From Brachypodium distachyon (lineage: Eukaryota; Streptophyta; Magnoliopsida; Poales; Poaceae), in NCBI RefSeq assembly GCF_000005505.3, contig NC_016133.3:21478555-21542554 (forward strand): a stretch of DNA of 64,000 nucleotides. The letters run 5' to 3'. The notes below the pieces were generated by a model. That model did no database searches. It was not told the origin of the DNA and saw only the letters and a list, made by a program, of their open reading frames with translations. The translations under genes were made by a program, and so were the position numbers. Positions 11,203 to 22,400 of the stretch are shown one piece after another; the stretch's first letter is position 1, and every line of letters starts with the position of its first letter.

Positions 11203-12050
11203 TTGGGGCATCTTGTGTCAGCTAGAGGAATAGAAGTGGATAGAGCTAAAGTTGAAGTTATTGCTAAGTTGCCACCCCCTATTAATGTCAAACGGGTCAG
11301 AAGCTTTCTTGGACATGCCGGTTTCTATAGAAGATTCATCAAAGACTTCTCTAAAATTCTCAAGCCTCTCACACATTTGCTAAATCATGATGTACCTTTT
11401 GTGTTTGATGCCGAGTGCAATGAAGCCTTTGTGAAGTTGAAAGAAGCTCTAATTTCTGCCCCAATTGTGCAACCACCTGATTGGAGTAATACTTTTGAAA
11501 TCAAGTGTGATGCTAGTGATTTTGCAGTTGGTGCAGTGATTGGGCAGAGAAAGGAGAAACAAGTTAATGTGATCTATTATGCTAGCAAAACACTTGATGA
11601 AGCTCAATCCAACTACACAACAACTGAGAAAGAGTTAATTGCAGTTGTGTATGCATTTGATAAATTCAGGCCATATCTTGTGGGGTCAAAAGCAATTCTA
11701 TACATAGATCATGCAGCTATCAAATATCTGTTGAATAAGAAGGATGCCAAGCCCAGACTTATAGATGGATACTCTTGTTGCAGGAATTCAATATTGAGAT
11801 CAAAGATAAGAAAGGAACAGAGAATCTAGTTGTTGATCATTTGTCTAGGCTACCTCATGTTGATCAAGATCCTATAAAGATAAATGATAGCTTGTCTGGT
11901 GATCAACTTATGAAGATCAGCCACAAGGTGCCTTGGTATGCAGATATAGTTAACTATTTGGTCTGTGAGCACCTGCCAGCCAGCTTGAGTTCTCACCAGA
12001 AAAAGAAGTTCCTGCATGATGTGAAGGAGTCCTTTTTTGCGGACTCTAAC
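11203..12050 (+). pseudogene. Athila-like RT thumb and RNase H
   Basis: Frame 11203-11829 continues pol with [20 protein letters not shown] (RT thumb) and a Ty3-type RNase [20 protein letters not shown] (catalytic Asp), [20 protein letters not shown] (catalytic Glu) and [21 protein letters not shown] frameshift near 11775 moves to [20 protein letters not shown] and then [11 protein letters not shown], the start of the integrase region, to about 12050. There the coding sequence stops abruptly and LTR sequence begins, joined at a short shared stretch around AAACTGTTGCAC. Confidence 0.8.
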
Positions 12051-12059
12051 AATAAAGAA

Positions 12060-12149
12060 ACTGTTGCACATCTAATCCCTGTGGAAAACTTCATTTAAAT
12101 TACTGCTAAACTACAGGATTTCCTTAATTGCAATTCACAGAGTGGATCA
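12060..12149 (+). repeat. Athila-like LTR, last ~90 bp only
   Basis: This matches the end of the complete LTR (7670-7759) almost base for base, including CTGTTGCACATCTAATCCCT and the terminal GGATCA. It is joined directly to polyprotein sequence on its left and to the LINE endonuclease on its right, so it is the outer edge of the insertion. Confidence 0.8.
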
Positions 12150-12456
12150 CCAGTCCAACAAAACCACTAGATTCAGTCACCTCAACGTCGATGTGGTACC
12201 TAGAGTAATCATGCAGCACCACATCGACATCACTTCGCCAGAACAGGGCCATGCCCCTGCCCCCCGTCTCGTCCCAATCCCGGGCCAGGAGATTTGGCAG
12301 CCCAAGCATCCAACGAAATTTCTCTAGCTTGCTCTTAATCAACCCAGTTTCACTTAAGAACACCATGTCCGGATTTTCTGACTTTTGGAGCTCCAGAAGT
12401 CCACGAACTGCCGTGCGATTGCCCAATCCCCGGCAGTTCCAACTAACAATCTTCAT
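12150..12456 (-). pseudogene. LINE ORF2 endonuclease N-terminus
   Basis: About 100 residues of an AP-endonuclease-like domain: the N-terminal VSWNCRGLGN with a conserved Asn, then the LSETG block with the catalytic Glu, and GMALFWRSDVDV. The remaining part of the domain (with GDFN, the DLG..TW block and SDH) is absent. The reading passes into LTR sequence, and the LINE resumes at about 3.7 kb, past the endonuclease, so roughly 400 bp of LINE were lost. Confidence 0.75.
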
Positions 12457-13077
12457 TGGACGAGGCAGGGCTGTTTCGACAGCCCCACAAAAGTGTTTGA
12501 GGTGATGCCTGGGAACTTGGTCGACTCCGGGTCTAGGCGGGCCTTTTTCAGTTCACCTTCATCCACATCCATAGAATCTAGCTCCCTCTTCCCTCCTAGC
12601 ACATGTCCAGCTCCACTGGTTGAGGCCCTCTCCGTCTCCAACTTCCTTCTCACCTTTTTTCCTTTCGTACCTTGTTTCGGCTCTCCCCGTAATGCACCCT
12701 TCGGTATCTCAGCATTTTATGTCTTCTTCTTCTTCTTATCTTCATAGCCTGCTAATTCAGAGCCACGCGCAAGTGTTCCTCCTGTCGCCGACACCTCAAC
12801 TTGCATTTCATTGTTCTTCGTCGGGCTCTGGCTGTGATTAGGCTGCGGTAGTTTCAACGGACTAGTGACTTCCTTGTCCTCCCTGCATTCCCCTTACTTC
12901 CCAAATCCTCAGTCGCCTGTTTCCTCCACGAACCAGAACGGCTGCCTGACTGAGAACCATAGCAATGGTAGGCATCAATAAACACCATACCAAATCCTTA
13001 CTGGTTTCATGTAGGGACCGATTATGGCTCAGGCGACTGAGAGACAACAGTTTCTCAGTCGATCGATCTGTAGCCAA
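12150..13077 (-). mobile_element. LINE, 5' part: ORF1 end and endonuclease start
   Basis: This is the upstream half of the split minus-strand LINE. The ORF2 start is at 12456: MKIVSWNCRGLGN is the signature start of plant LINE apurinic-type endonucleases, followed by NPDMVFLSETG. The frame is cut by the gypsy LTR end near 12149. Just upstream (12453-12850) is the end of ORF1, a basic, low-complexity tail (KGKKVRRKLETERAST, GGKRELDSMDVDEGELKKAR) interrupted by at least one stop. Further up, SGSWRKQATEDLGSK resembles the region after the ORF1 zinc knuckle. The exact 5' end is not visible. Confidence 0.7.
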
Positions 13078-13267
13078 GTCTCCATGGTTCCCCTCACGGT
13101 GAGTACTTGGGCTTTTTTGCTTTTGTGTGGGAAGTATTTGGGCTGGCCAAGTTTTGGCCTTTTTGCTTGGGTTGTTAGCTAGGCTGTTGTTTGGGTATAG
13201 CTTATTTGGAAATTACTGATTCTATGAGGCCTCCAAAAAAAAAGACTATATGAAACCAAAGAAAAAG
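13078..13267. other. Intergenic, no feature recognised
   Basis: This short AT-rich stretch lies between the LINE 5' side and the tandem repeats. I see no ORF, terminal repeat or target duplication that defines the LINE 5' boundary. Confidence 0.4.
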
Positions 13268-14155
13268 ACCTCTCAGGACAGTTGCACATAATGAGAGATG
13301 ATGTGCAACTCATCCAAAACTTGTATTTCACATCAAGAGTTTCAATGTGCAATTCGCACTTCAAAAAATTTAAATTGCACATCATCGCTAACTAAAAAAT
13401 TCAGTTACGCATTAATACAAGGCATATGCAACTGACCAAAAGACCTCCACATGAGAAGGGGCCTTATGCAACTAGCTTTAAAAATTCAAATCAACTTATG
13501 CGCACATCAAAGATCTTAATATGCATCACACACTAAAAAAAACTAAAATTGCGCATCAAAAGCGGACACGGGTAACTCACCTCTGAAAACATCAGTTCCA
13601 CATCAAGAGAGATAATGTGCAATTCACCCAATAAAACTCGATTGCACATCAAGAGTTTTAATGTGCAACTCACACCTAAAAAATATCATTACACGTGTCC
13701 TAAAAAAATCATTACATGTTAACACGACGCATATGCAACAACCAAAAAACCTCAATACACATGAGAAGGGGTCTTACTCAACTGGCATTTAAATTTCAAA
13801 TCGACTTATGCCAAACTCAATTGCACTCAATGGTCTTAATATGCAACCCACACGAAAGAACTAAAATGCGCAACAGAGGCGGACGTGGGTAACTCACCTC
13901 TCAGAACATCAGTCACACATCAAGAGAGGTAATTTGCAACTCACGCAAAAAACCTCGGTTGCACATCAAGAGTTTTAGTGTGCAATACACACCTCAAAAA
14001 ATAAATAAATTACACATTGTCGCTAATAAAAAATTCAATTACACGTTACTATGAGGCATGTGCAAGTGACTAAAAAACCTCAATTACACATGAGAAGGGC
14101 CCTTATGCAATTGGCAATAAAAACTCATTTGCACATCAAAAGTCTTAATATGCAA
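13268..14155 (+). repeat. Tandem repeat of about 310 bp, three units
   Basis: Units start near 13268, 13579 and 13896 (periods about 311 and 317 bp); the third is shortened. Each begins with an ACCTCTNAGAACATCAGT-like sequence and contains GCACATCAAGAGTTTTAATG, an ACCTCAATTACACATGAGAA-like block and a final AAAAGTCTTAATATGCAA-like block. Within units the octamer TTGCACAT and its complement ATGTGCAA recur many times, often as a pair around a short spacer. No protein is encoded. Confidence 0.75.
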
Positions 14156-15900
14156 TGAATATATAGATATATAGGAATTAACATATTGGGAAATTGTTTT
14201 GAGGTGGGAAAACACAGCCATAATTAGCTGGATGTAAATGAGTATAAATATGTAAACATGCAATTAAACACCCACAAAACTGCACATGCTGCAAGCAAAA
14301 AGTCCAGCCTTGAAAAAAGAAAAAGAAAAAAAAAATAACACACAACCAACCCAGTCGGTTACAAAAGAGCCCACAACATGCGGCCCATGACAATGAGGCC
14401 CATGTGCCTCCCCCTCAGCCCTCATTGCCTAAAAGCCTTTACACGCATGCAAAAAAAAGAAGACATGCGAGCACGGATCTTAAAGGCTTGTCTGACGGTT
14501 GAAAAAAATCGACTGAGAAATGTTGCCTGAGAATTAGCAAATCCCTGAAAGCAGAAAAGCTGTAACACCTCAAAGTGCTGGAGCAGAAAAGCAAGAACGT
14601 AAAAGTAGAGAAGGCGCCCTTGCACTCTACACCCTACAACTGGCGCTACCTCACTAGGACTGTGAAACTTAGGTATCGTGTGGGGTGACTACTTGATGGT
14701 GAGAAGAAGGGACGAGGCTGCCCATGCCCTCCTCCTCTGCCGTCGTGACCCTCTGCCGTAGCCGTCCTCTGCTCCCCCGCCGCAATTGTTGCACCAACCC
14801 CACCAGCATAGGCGAAGCCAGAGGCGAGGAAGAAGCCGCCCTGCGCCCTTCGTCGCTGCCGCCGCCCCGCACGCCCTTCGCCGTCGCTGCCGCACCTCGC
14901 GTCCGGCGCTCCTTTCGCCGCTGCTACCTCCCCTCGCGCCCCGCGCACCCTCGCAGCTACGGCCGCAGCCCGCATCCCCGCGTTCCGTTCGCCGCTGCCC
15001 CCTCCCCCTTGTGCCTGCGCGCCCTTCGCCATTGTGGCCGCCGCCCCGTGCGCCTTTCGCTGCTGCCGCCGCCGACGAGAACAACCCGCAGGAGGCAGAG
15101 AGGCACGCCTCAGTCGGCGATGGAGTTGAAGCTAGGACGCGTGGTAGGCTGTTAGCCCGGAGTGTGTTTTATCGACCGTGTCCTTGGGAAGCTTTGGCCT
15201 TGGCGCGTGTCCTTGGATACTATTGTAATTTTAATCTCCTTTGTGTCCTTTATCTGGTTAGGGTTGTAATATGTGGGTATTTTGGGTCCACAGCCCACTT
15301 GGATTTAATATAGTGTAAGGTTCTGGGCCTAGGCATGTGGCGGCGCGGGAGAGGAACCCTAGTGCGAGGAGCCGAGCGAGAGCAAGGTGGGAGGACGCGT
15401 GGTGGACTCGTGGGCCGAGTTAGTAACCCCGCCTAGGACCCACAGAGCAGACGACAAAGGCACGCAAACGCGCGCGCAGTACGCAGCCCTCAACCCCCGA
15501 TGGTCCACAGTGCGGAACAGGGGCGTTGGCGTGGCTGCTCCCAGCATCCTCCCAGCCCCTGTGCCTTAATAAGTTGGATATATTGTAAGGTTCTTTTAAA
15601 AAAAGATCATTCGATTCAATCAAGGGTTGGGCAATTTGGCAGACTCTAGTGAAATAACCAGGAGCAAAGGCCACGCCGATAAATCAGTCAGGAATTTTAT
15701 CCTAGCGCTTGTCATGAGCGCCCGCATTGGACATGGCATTTATCTACTCGTGGCTACGAGTCGACTAAGACGTCTTCTCTCACGCCTCCCTTTCTTCTCC
15801 ACATCGACAATTTTGAAATAAGAGTCAGCTAAGAGTTTGTAGATGTTCTTATGATGGAGTTTAGACCCAAACTGTGTGAAAACCATATTTACATGTCTCT
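14156..15900. other. Intergenic: AT-rich, then GC-rich block, then repeat-like sequence
   Basis: 14156-14640 is AT-rich with no feature. 14690-15110 is very GC-rich (CCGCCG-type low complexity) and yields long ORFs on both strands with Arg/Ala/Pro-rich products. They have no domain and look like composition artefacts. 15160-15600 has a sequence near TTGGATTTAATATAGTGTAA that recurs imperfectly about 280 bp later as GTTGGATATATTGTAAGG, perhaps an unclassified repeat. I cannot support a gene here. Confidence 0.4.
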
Positions 15901-15909
15901 AAAAGCACC

Positions 15910-16056
15910 AAATTTATCATATGCCCGCTTTACTTTGCATTTTGATGATTTGCCCCTCTGTGTCACTATACATGTGGGGTCTAGAGCGACCTGTCGGTGA
16001 AAAAAGACATGACAAATTATCAAAGTGCAATGTAAAGTGAGGTATATGATTAAATC
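15910..16056. mobile_element. Small fold-back (MITE-like) element
   Basis: The left arm (15910-15953, AATTTATCATATGCCCGCTT followed by TACTTTGCATTTTGATGATT) is an imperfect inverted repeat of the right arm (16010-16056, GACAAATTATCAAAGTGCAA followed by a TGTAAAGTGAGGTATATGAT segment). The unit folds on itself over about 45 bp. I could not identify a target duplication or assign a superfamily. Confidence 0.4.
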
Positions 16057-16203
16057 CTCTGAAATTTTGCCTGTTATCGTGACCGGGGTTGAACAATGGT
16101 GTTTGTCCATTTTCAACAAAAGCTTCACTTGATCCTTTCGTAGTGTTTGATGAGTTATTTATCTATTCATTTGAATGGTTTTCCCTTTCAGTGTTAAAAT
16201 CTA

Positions 16204-16270
16204 CTCCCTCCGTCCCATATTAAGTCTATACTTAGACAAATTTGAGTCACTTAATATGGGACAGAGGGAG
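16204..16270. mobile_element. Stowaway MITE (67 bp)
   Basis: Inverted ends CTCCCTCCGTCCCATATTAA and TTAATATGGGACAGAGGGAG, flanked by TA on both sides (16202-16203 and 16271-16272). This is the signature of a Tc1/mariner-derived Stowaway MITE. No coding capacity. Confidence 0.85.
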
Positions 16271-16699
16271 TATTATTTTTTAGGGCTAATCTACCACAAC
16301 AACAACAAAAATTGTTGCGTAGGAAATGTGTTAGAATTGGCCGAAACTTGGTATGTGAGCCAGCAAGAAGAGGAAAGAAAACACCACGAAAAGGTAGGCC
16401 ATTGGATCCCAATAGAAGGGGAGACACGATCACAGAACGTATATGGGGTGTGATTCTGTTGGTCGCCTGCCTATCTGGGGCACATAGGGTAGCCCACGGA
16501 CCATCTTCGCACGATGTCTTGAGCTTCCTTCAACCCTACAAGAGGGATGCCTACATATTTTGGGGATTTCATCGACGGTAGAGAAGGAGGAAAGACCGAA
16601 AGATCAAAGAATCTACGAGATAGGCCAGGAAAATAGATCTAGAGCTTTTTTTAAGTCCTCAATTTTTATTTCAAAAACGGTCACATGACCAGATTCCAC

Positions 16700-17500
16700 T
16701 ATCAAAAGATAACAGAACAACAGTTCACATCCCCACAGAGTATTGCACATACTTGTCGCACGGATCAAGAACACACCCAAGCTAAACACACCTTCGAGAA
16801 GTCAGTTACGCAAAAACAAACTGCAATTATGAAAGGATCTAACACCAATCACTTCTTGTCTTCCTCTCGCTTCTTCTTCTTGTCGCGGTCATCTTCACTT
16901 GCCGAGTTATCCAGAAGGCGCTTCCTGTCAATATGTGCGTGAGCTTCATGGTGAACCAAGGCCTCCTCTTGCATCGCATCAACCCCTGCTAGCATTATAG
17001 GTTTCTAGGTGTCATTTTGAAGACCTGTCCAGTAGTGTAGAAAAGCACAACATAGCATATAATCTCAGCAGGGGATCGACTCAAGTGCTTCTCAAAACTA
17101 GCTTGATTGCGTAGTTTCCAGAGTGCTCAGCAAATAACTTCTACCCCAACTACTTGCAAGTTTCTCCAGATTGGTAAGATCTGAGATGTCCACTAGAAGT
17201 ACCGCGAGAAGAAACCAGGCGTAGTAGTGGCACCTATCGTCAGGCTGACAACACTCCCTACACATTTAGCTGCTGCACACCCAGAAAACACGCGGTGCAT
17301 AGTCTCATGCTCCTCACAAAATTTACATCTATAGTGTCACCCACCCGATTACACTTAGTCATATATTATCCTTGGTAACAATAGCGTTGGGCCAAATCAA
17401 CCAGAGCCAAACCCTAATCTTTAAGAGAATCTTAGCTTTCAAGGCGGTGAATCTTGTCTTAATGAAACGGAATACGCCAACCTTTATGAAAATGAGGAAA
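16700..17500 (-). pseudogene. LINE ORF2 3' fragment (zf-RVT), minus strand
   Basis: Minus-strand translation gives a broken plant LINE C-terminal region: FALKAKILLKIRVWLWLIWP, then a Cys/His cluster (CKFCEEHETMHRVFSGC), ALWKLRNQASFEKH, and a charged tail with HIDRKRLLD and a Lys-rich end near 16850. This resembles the LINE type whose ORF2 ends in a basic tail rather than RNase H. Several stops interrupt it. Boundaries are approximate. Confidence 0.6.
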
Positions 17501-17539
17501 TAATAAAAAAATGGTTGGAATTGGACAAGAAATGGCTCT

Positions 17540-18420
17540 CTTGAAAACTAATTTATACGGGAGACACCGTGGGTGTGTCCAGATTCTAGGCTGGAGTGAT
17601 GTGGGCGGTCAAAGCAGTCAAATTTGGATATAGGTGGGTACTTGGGGATGGAACCAAAGTAAAATTCTGGGAAGATACTTGGTTTGGTACCTCCCACTTG
17701 CAGTCCAGTTCTGGCCTCTCTATGTCATATGTAATGAACAAAATGCAACTGTTGCAGAGGTGTGGGATGGCCAGACACGGATGTTAACTTTTAGAAGAAC
17801 TTTTGATAATGCCATGATGGAACCTTGGTATGAACTGGAACAGATTGCCTCTAGTATCTCTCTAAGTACTGAAATGGATCATTTAATCTGGCAATATACT
17901 GCTTCAGGCCAATACTCCACTAGTTCCATGTACAACACTATTAATTTTAGATGAGTCAAACAGATTTTTATCCCTGCCATCTGGTCTATCATTGTCCCTC
18001 CAAAAATTCAGGTTTTTCTCTGGTTGCTGTCTCATAATAAGATAATGACTAGAGACAACTTGAAAAAAAGAAACATGCAAAAACCAGAGGAATGTGCTTT
18101 TTGTGTTGAAAAAGAATATGTCTCTCATTTATTCTTTGATTGTGTAGTTGCTAAGGCAATCTAGGCACCCGTTTCCGATTTCTTTCACAAACAGCTAGGT
18201 GCCAACTATGAATCCATTGCCAAGTTCTGGCTTTCCAGTAAAAGACACGCTGGGCTTAATTCCATTTGTGCTATTGTTTTATGGTGCATTTGGAAAACTA
18301 GGGATAATATTATCTTTAATAATGTTGTTTGGATTAGTCGTAAACAAATCTAGTGACTAATCCTCCAATCTCTCCAGAAATGGAAAATTATCTTCAAACA
18401 GGAAATGATGGAGGTGGTCG
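17540..18420 (+). pseudogene. LINE ORF2 zf-RVT fragment, plus strand
   Basis: Plus-strand frames give WVLGDGTKVKFWEDTWFG, then after a frameshift ATVAEVWDGQTRMLTFRR and WQYTASGQYSTSSMYN. Past a stop come PPKIQVFLWLLSHNKIMTRD, the zinc cluster CAFCVEKEYVSHLFFDC, and IVLWCIWKTRDNIIF. This is the zf-RVT region of a LINE from a different family than the one at 0.4-13 kb. RT and RNase H are not recognisable next to it, so it is a relic. Confidence 0.7.
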
Positions 18421-18782
18421 AGGCTTTCTATTCCCACCTGCGTCTGGTGCTGCAGGCATCCCTCCCTTGGCCTGGCACTGATGGCGTTCCGCTCTACTGG
18501 AGGTAGAGTCATGCCGCTGTTGTCAAGGTCGTAGGCTTCCATCCTGGGCGACTACGCTCGACCCACTCGCCACAGGCTTCTCCGCTGAGGAAGACCAAGA
18601 CTGCATCCATCCAGGCTGCGACCTGTGTGACTCGCTGAGCACTCTTACCAGTAGTATGCTTTTGTTCTGGTGTTTGCCTGATCGTTTTTGAGACACTCAG
18701 ACTTTGTATGGTAAAACTCTGGCCGAACTTTGGTCTCAATGAGACCACGAGCGCCCAACCAAAACCAGCGCAATCACATCTA
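18421..18782. other. Intergenic, no gene seen
   Basis: This stretch between the LINE fragment and the tandem duplication contains only short ORFs without domains. Confidence 0.4.
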
Positions 18783-19190
18783 CCCTAGAAAATTTACATT
18801 TACAAATCAGGCTTATTTTGATCATTGAACGGAGTATACTCACTGCCCCAAAATTGTAAATTTTTTACTTGAAAAGTACTCCCTCCGTCCCATATTAAGT
18901 GACTCAAATTTGTCCAAATATGAAAGTATCTATATCTAAAAACGTCTAGATACATGTAATACAAAGTCACTTAATATGGGACGGAGGGAGTACCAGACAG
19001 CGGTACATGCCAGGCAAAGAACATAACCAGACCAGAGCGGAACATGCCCTAGAAAAATTTACATTTACAAATCAGGCTTATTTTGATCATTGACCGGAGC
19101 ATATTGATCACTGCCCCAAAATTGTAAAAAATTTACTTGGAAAGTACCAGACAGCGGTATATGCCAGGCAAAGAACATAACCAGACCAGA
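18783..19190. repeat. Tandem duplication; copy 1 holds a MITE, copy 2 is empty
   Basis: Copy 1 (18783-19036) and copy 2 (19047-19190) share CCCTAGAAAAnTTTACATTT, ATCAGGCTTATTTTGATCAT and CAGACAGCGGTAnATGCCAG with a few substitutions. Copy 1 is longer by the Stowaway element at 18879-18990 plus one TA. Copy 2 has the uninterrupted site AAAGTACCAGAC with a single TA at 19145-19146. Confidence 0.85.
18879..18990. mobile_element. Stowaway MITE (112 bp)
   Basis: The ends CTCCCTCCGTCCCATATTAA and TTAATATGGGACGGAGGGAG are perfect inverted repeats flanked by TA (18877-18878, 18991-18992). The neighbouring duplicate lacks the element and one TA, which confirms both the boundaries and the TA target duplication. 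Confidence 0.92.
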
Positions 19191-19460
19191 TTTAGCCTAT
19201 CAACTGGTCGTTTAGCCTTTTCTAGACCAACATGACAATATTCCGAACATAGTAAATTTCTTATGTGATTCCTTCTTCACGTCATATAAAAATGTCAATA
19301 TCACAATAGCTTGTAGTATAACGACTTTTCACAATCTGGAGAAAAATGTCATGCGTAGCAAAGTCTTGAAATACTCTTGGCATACGCTTAAAATCCAACT
19401 GGTATCATTGTATTTCAACTGATTTCACGAATTGAAGACATGTCAAGTTGTCCCTGTCTT

Positions 19461-22400
19461 TTAACCCTCTTCCCAATCAATATCATCTTCTTCATCACCA
19501 GATTCAGGGGCCTCTGCATTCAAGTCTACAAACTTATATGTCTCCGCTGTATTCCCTGCATCAGTTAAAAAATGTTAGACCCAGCAGTTCAAACATAGTA
19601 GTAAACCATCTATCCACAAATGCCTAAAACAGACAGATGAAGGCTGACATATTGAGACCCAAGAATTATCTCTGGCATACCCACACACAACCTTCAATTC
19701 AAATACTTTGGAATGTCTGTAACACTGCTTAGATGGAACCCATGCGACGGATACCTTACTGTTTTCATTTTTTTCTGTAATACCAGGATCATGTGCTTTA
19801 TGGTCAATATATGGTTTACTATAAACTATTATGAAGTTTCAACAGTTCAAAGATAAGGAATAGCAATTAATTCTTACTCCCTCTGCTTCAAATCATAAGA
19901 TGGTCTGCCTTTGTCCTAAAGTCAAACTTTTTAAAGTGTGACCAAAGTTACAGAAAAATGTACTCATATCTACAATATCAAATAAGTATTCTATGAAGAT
20001 ATATGTCATGACAGATTTAATTAAACTAAGTTGGAGTCGTACTACATGTTTGTTGATTTTTCAATAAACTTGGTCAAATTTTAAGAAGTTTGACTTAGGA
20101 CAAAGCTAGAACATCTTATAATTAATTTCAAACAGATGGAGTACTTCTCAGATTATGGCAATACTAGAAACCAACTCACGGTGTGAGCAAACAACTCCAC
20201 GAGATCTAAGTTTCAAGGCATCGAAATAACCATGTTCAACTCTATGGAAACATCAGTTGTCAGCTTTAACACATCAATGAAGTTATAAAACCACCCTCTG
20301 AGAACTTGGATTCTCAAATTCAGTTAAAGAGTTAATTTAGCACCGAAAGATTAATTCAGATAAGCAATGCAACTTAATGAACAAATATAGAAGTACAAAT
20401 CAGATTGGTATCAGTACAGGCATACATTCATATACTAAATTATTTGAAGTCAAAATAGAAGCGCACGATACCTGCAAGTTGTTCCTCCTCCCATTCAACA
20501 CCCTCGTCCTCAACATCCCCATCCTCGCGTTTGGTTTTCGTGCCCAAGAGCCGCTTAGCATGAGATTCAGAAGATAATGTGTGGCCTTCCTCCTGCATTC
20601 TCTTTGCATCTTCTTCTTCCTGTCTTTTCTTGAGGGCCTCATAATAGGCTTTTATGTATTCATCCTACACAGTTAAAATAATTAACATAAGACCTCTCAT
20701 AATAGTAAATACATTCTACCTCGTGTACAATCCTAAGCTGACCTGTATACTCTTCTCATCTCCTTTCGAGTCCTGCTTTTTCTCATCCTTGCCTTCTGAT
20801 TTTTCATCTCCTTTGGTTGTGTTACTGGTCTCTCCTCTTTGTTCTTTCGTAATATTCATGCCTTCTCTGACCATCCATGGAGGCAAGACTTTCATCACTG
20901 TACCATCTGTACCAGATTCAGCACCTTCTTCTTTTGCACCAGATCCTGATAATGCAACCTCGACCTGAAAATCCAAACAAATATCTGATTGGGTAAGTAT
21001 GATAAAAAAGAAAGTACGATCAGCTATCGCATGTTAAATATAGATCTACAGTTACTACTATTATACTTATAAAAGCACGTTAGGGTTTGACCCAAATCAT
21101 CTTAGCCATCTAATCTGATTCAGCGACTCACATGTCAAGTTGAATATCTAAAATTATATACTCCCTCCGGCCAGAATTACTTGTCGAAATATTACATGTA
21201 TCTGGACGCTTTTTACACATAGATACATCTGTATTTGGGCAAATTTGAGACAAGTAATACCGGTCGGAGGGAGTACTAATTTTACACTCTCTAATAGCAT
21301 CATAGTAATACTTATAAAAGAGAATCCACTGAGACGTGAGAACCTTCCAATCTTAGTTTGTCCATATAATCATATTATTATCTAAGCAACTTTTCGACTA
21401 TGTTTATTAATCCTAAGAGCTGAAAGTTGGATTTTGCACTAGCTTAATATTGCCATGAACTGTTAGAAGTCGTATTTTTTTTTAGTTCTTAAGAATGTGG
21501 CAAGTCTACAACATTAAAAAAAAGAAGTTATGGATTTAATAATATAATATTACATGAAACATAATTTATATAGTGGACAAAACATGCATTACATGTGCAT
21601 GTCTGCTAGTATGCAGGAACTGTGCTGATGGACTCATCATAAATTCAACAAATGCTATAGATGTTACTTAAAGAAAAATCATTCTCCAAAATTTGGAAAG
21701 AACTAGTTTATATATGTGGAGTTTATCTCACTATGATAGATAGAATGCAGAGCAATTGTAGACTCCTATCCAGAAGAGGATAAACATACATGTTTCAAAA
21801 GCCTGATGGGACACTGAAACTCTGAAAGGGCTTCAACATATTACTTAATCATTATATCATTATGTGGATGCACATTATTTGACTACAAAATCCTGGTACC
21901 TGCATCCATATGACATCTTACCTTTGTCTCTCCAAGATAAGGCATCGGTGTACCATTATACTGCCCTTGTGCATTCCTAGATGAATCAGCTGCACTAGGA
22001 TCACCATGTGCAAAAGCACCAATATTTAGCCTTTCCCATGATTGTAGACTCCCAAACTCAGGAGCAGGCAGATCCTTCACCCTCTTAAGTTGTGCTTGCA
22101 ATGGCTTCAGTTGTTCCTGAATTGGTACAAATATAAAAGTGATATGTAAAATACATCTAATCATCAAGATTCTAAAACATATAATTCACACAAGAGAAGT
22201 AAAAGAATTATTTGACACATTAGTCTACAGGGCAAGTACCTCCAAAAGGTCGCAAATAGAATGTAATCAAGTCTTCTTTCCAAAAAAAAAGAGAATACAA
22301 TGTGGTTATGCCAAAGAGAGTACATTATACCAAATTTCATCCAAGATCTTCTATTCTAATTAGTTAAGTATTTCCTAAGTAAACTGCAACGTCAAGAGAT

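Larger units (their letters stand above)
3760..12149 (+). mobile_element. Athila-like Ty3/gypsy element, rearranged, inside the LINE
   Basis: This plus-strand LTR retrotransposon splits the LINE. Its parts run integrase core and C-terminus (3760-4527), 3' UTR (to about 5690), a full LTR (5699-7759), tRNA-Asp-type primer-binding site (7762-7780), gag (8096-9426), protease/RT/RNase H (9581-12050) and then only the last ~90 bp of another LTR (12060-12149). Gag, RT and integrase sequences look like the Athila lineage. The order is that of two elements sharing a central LTR, with the 5' LTR-to-integrase part of the left copy and the integrase-to-LTR part of the right copy lost. Coding regions carry frameshifts, so it is inactive. 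The exact left junction is uncertain (3750-3770). Confidence 0.8.

Noticed and set aside
12862..13077. 71-codon minus-strand ORF as a separate gene
   Set aside because: The alternative frame of the same DNA reads as the LINE ORF1 tail; this frame has no conserved content.
14646..15313. Overlapping ORFs of 103-175 codons on both strands
   Set aside because: All lie in a CCGCCG-type GC-rich block, where stop codons are rare in every frame; products are Arg/Ala/Pro repeats without a family match.
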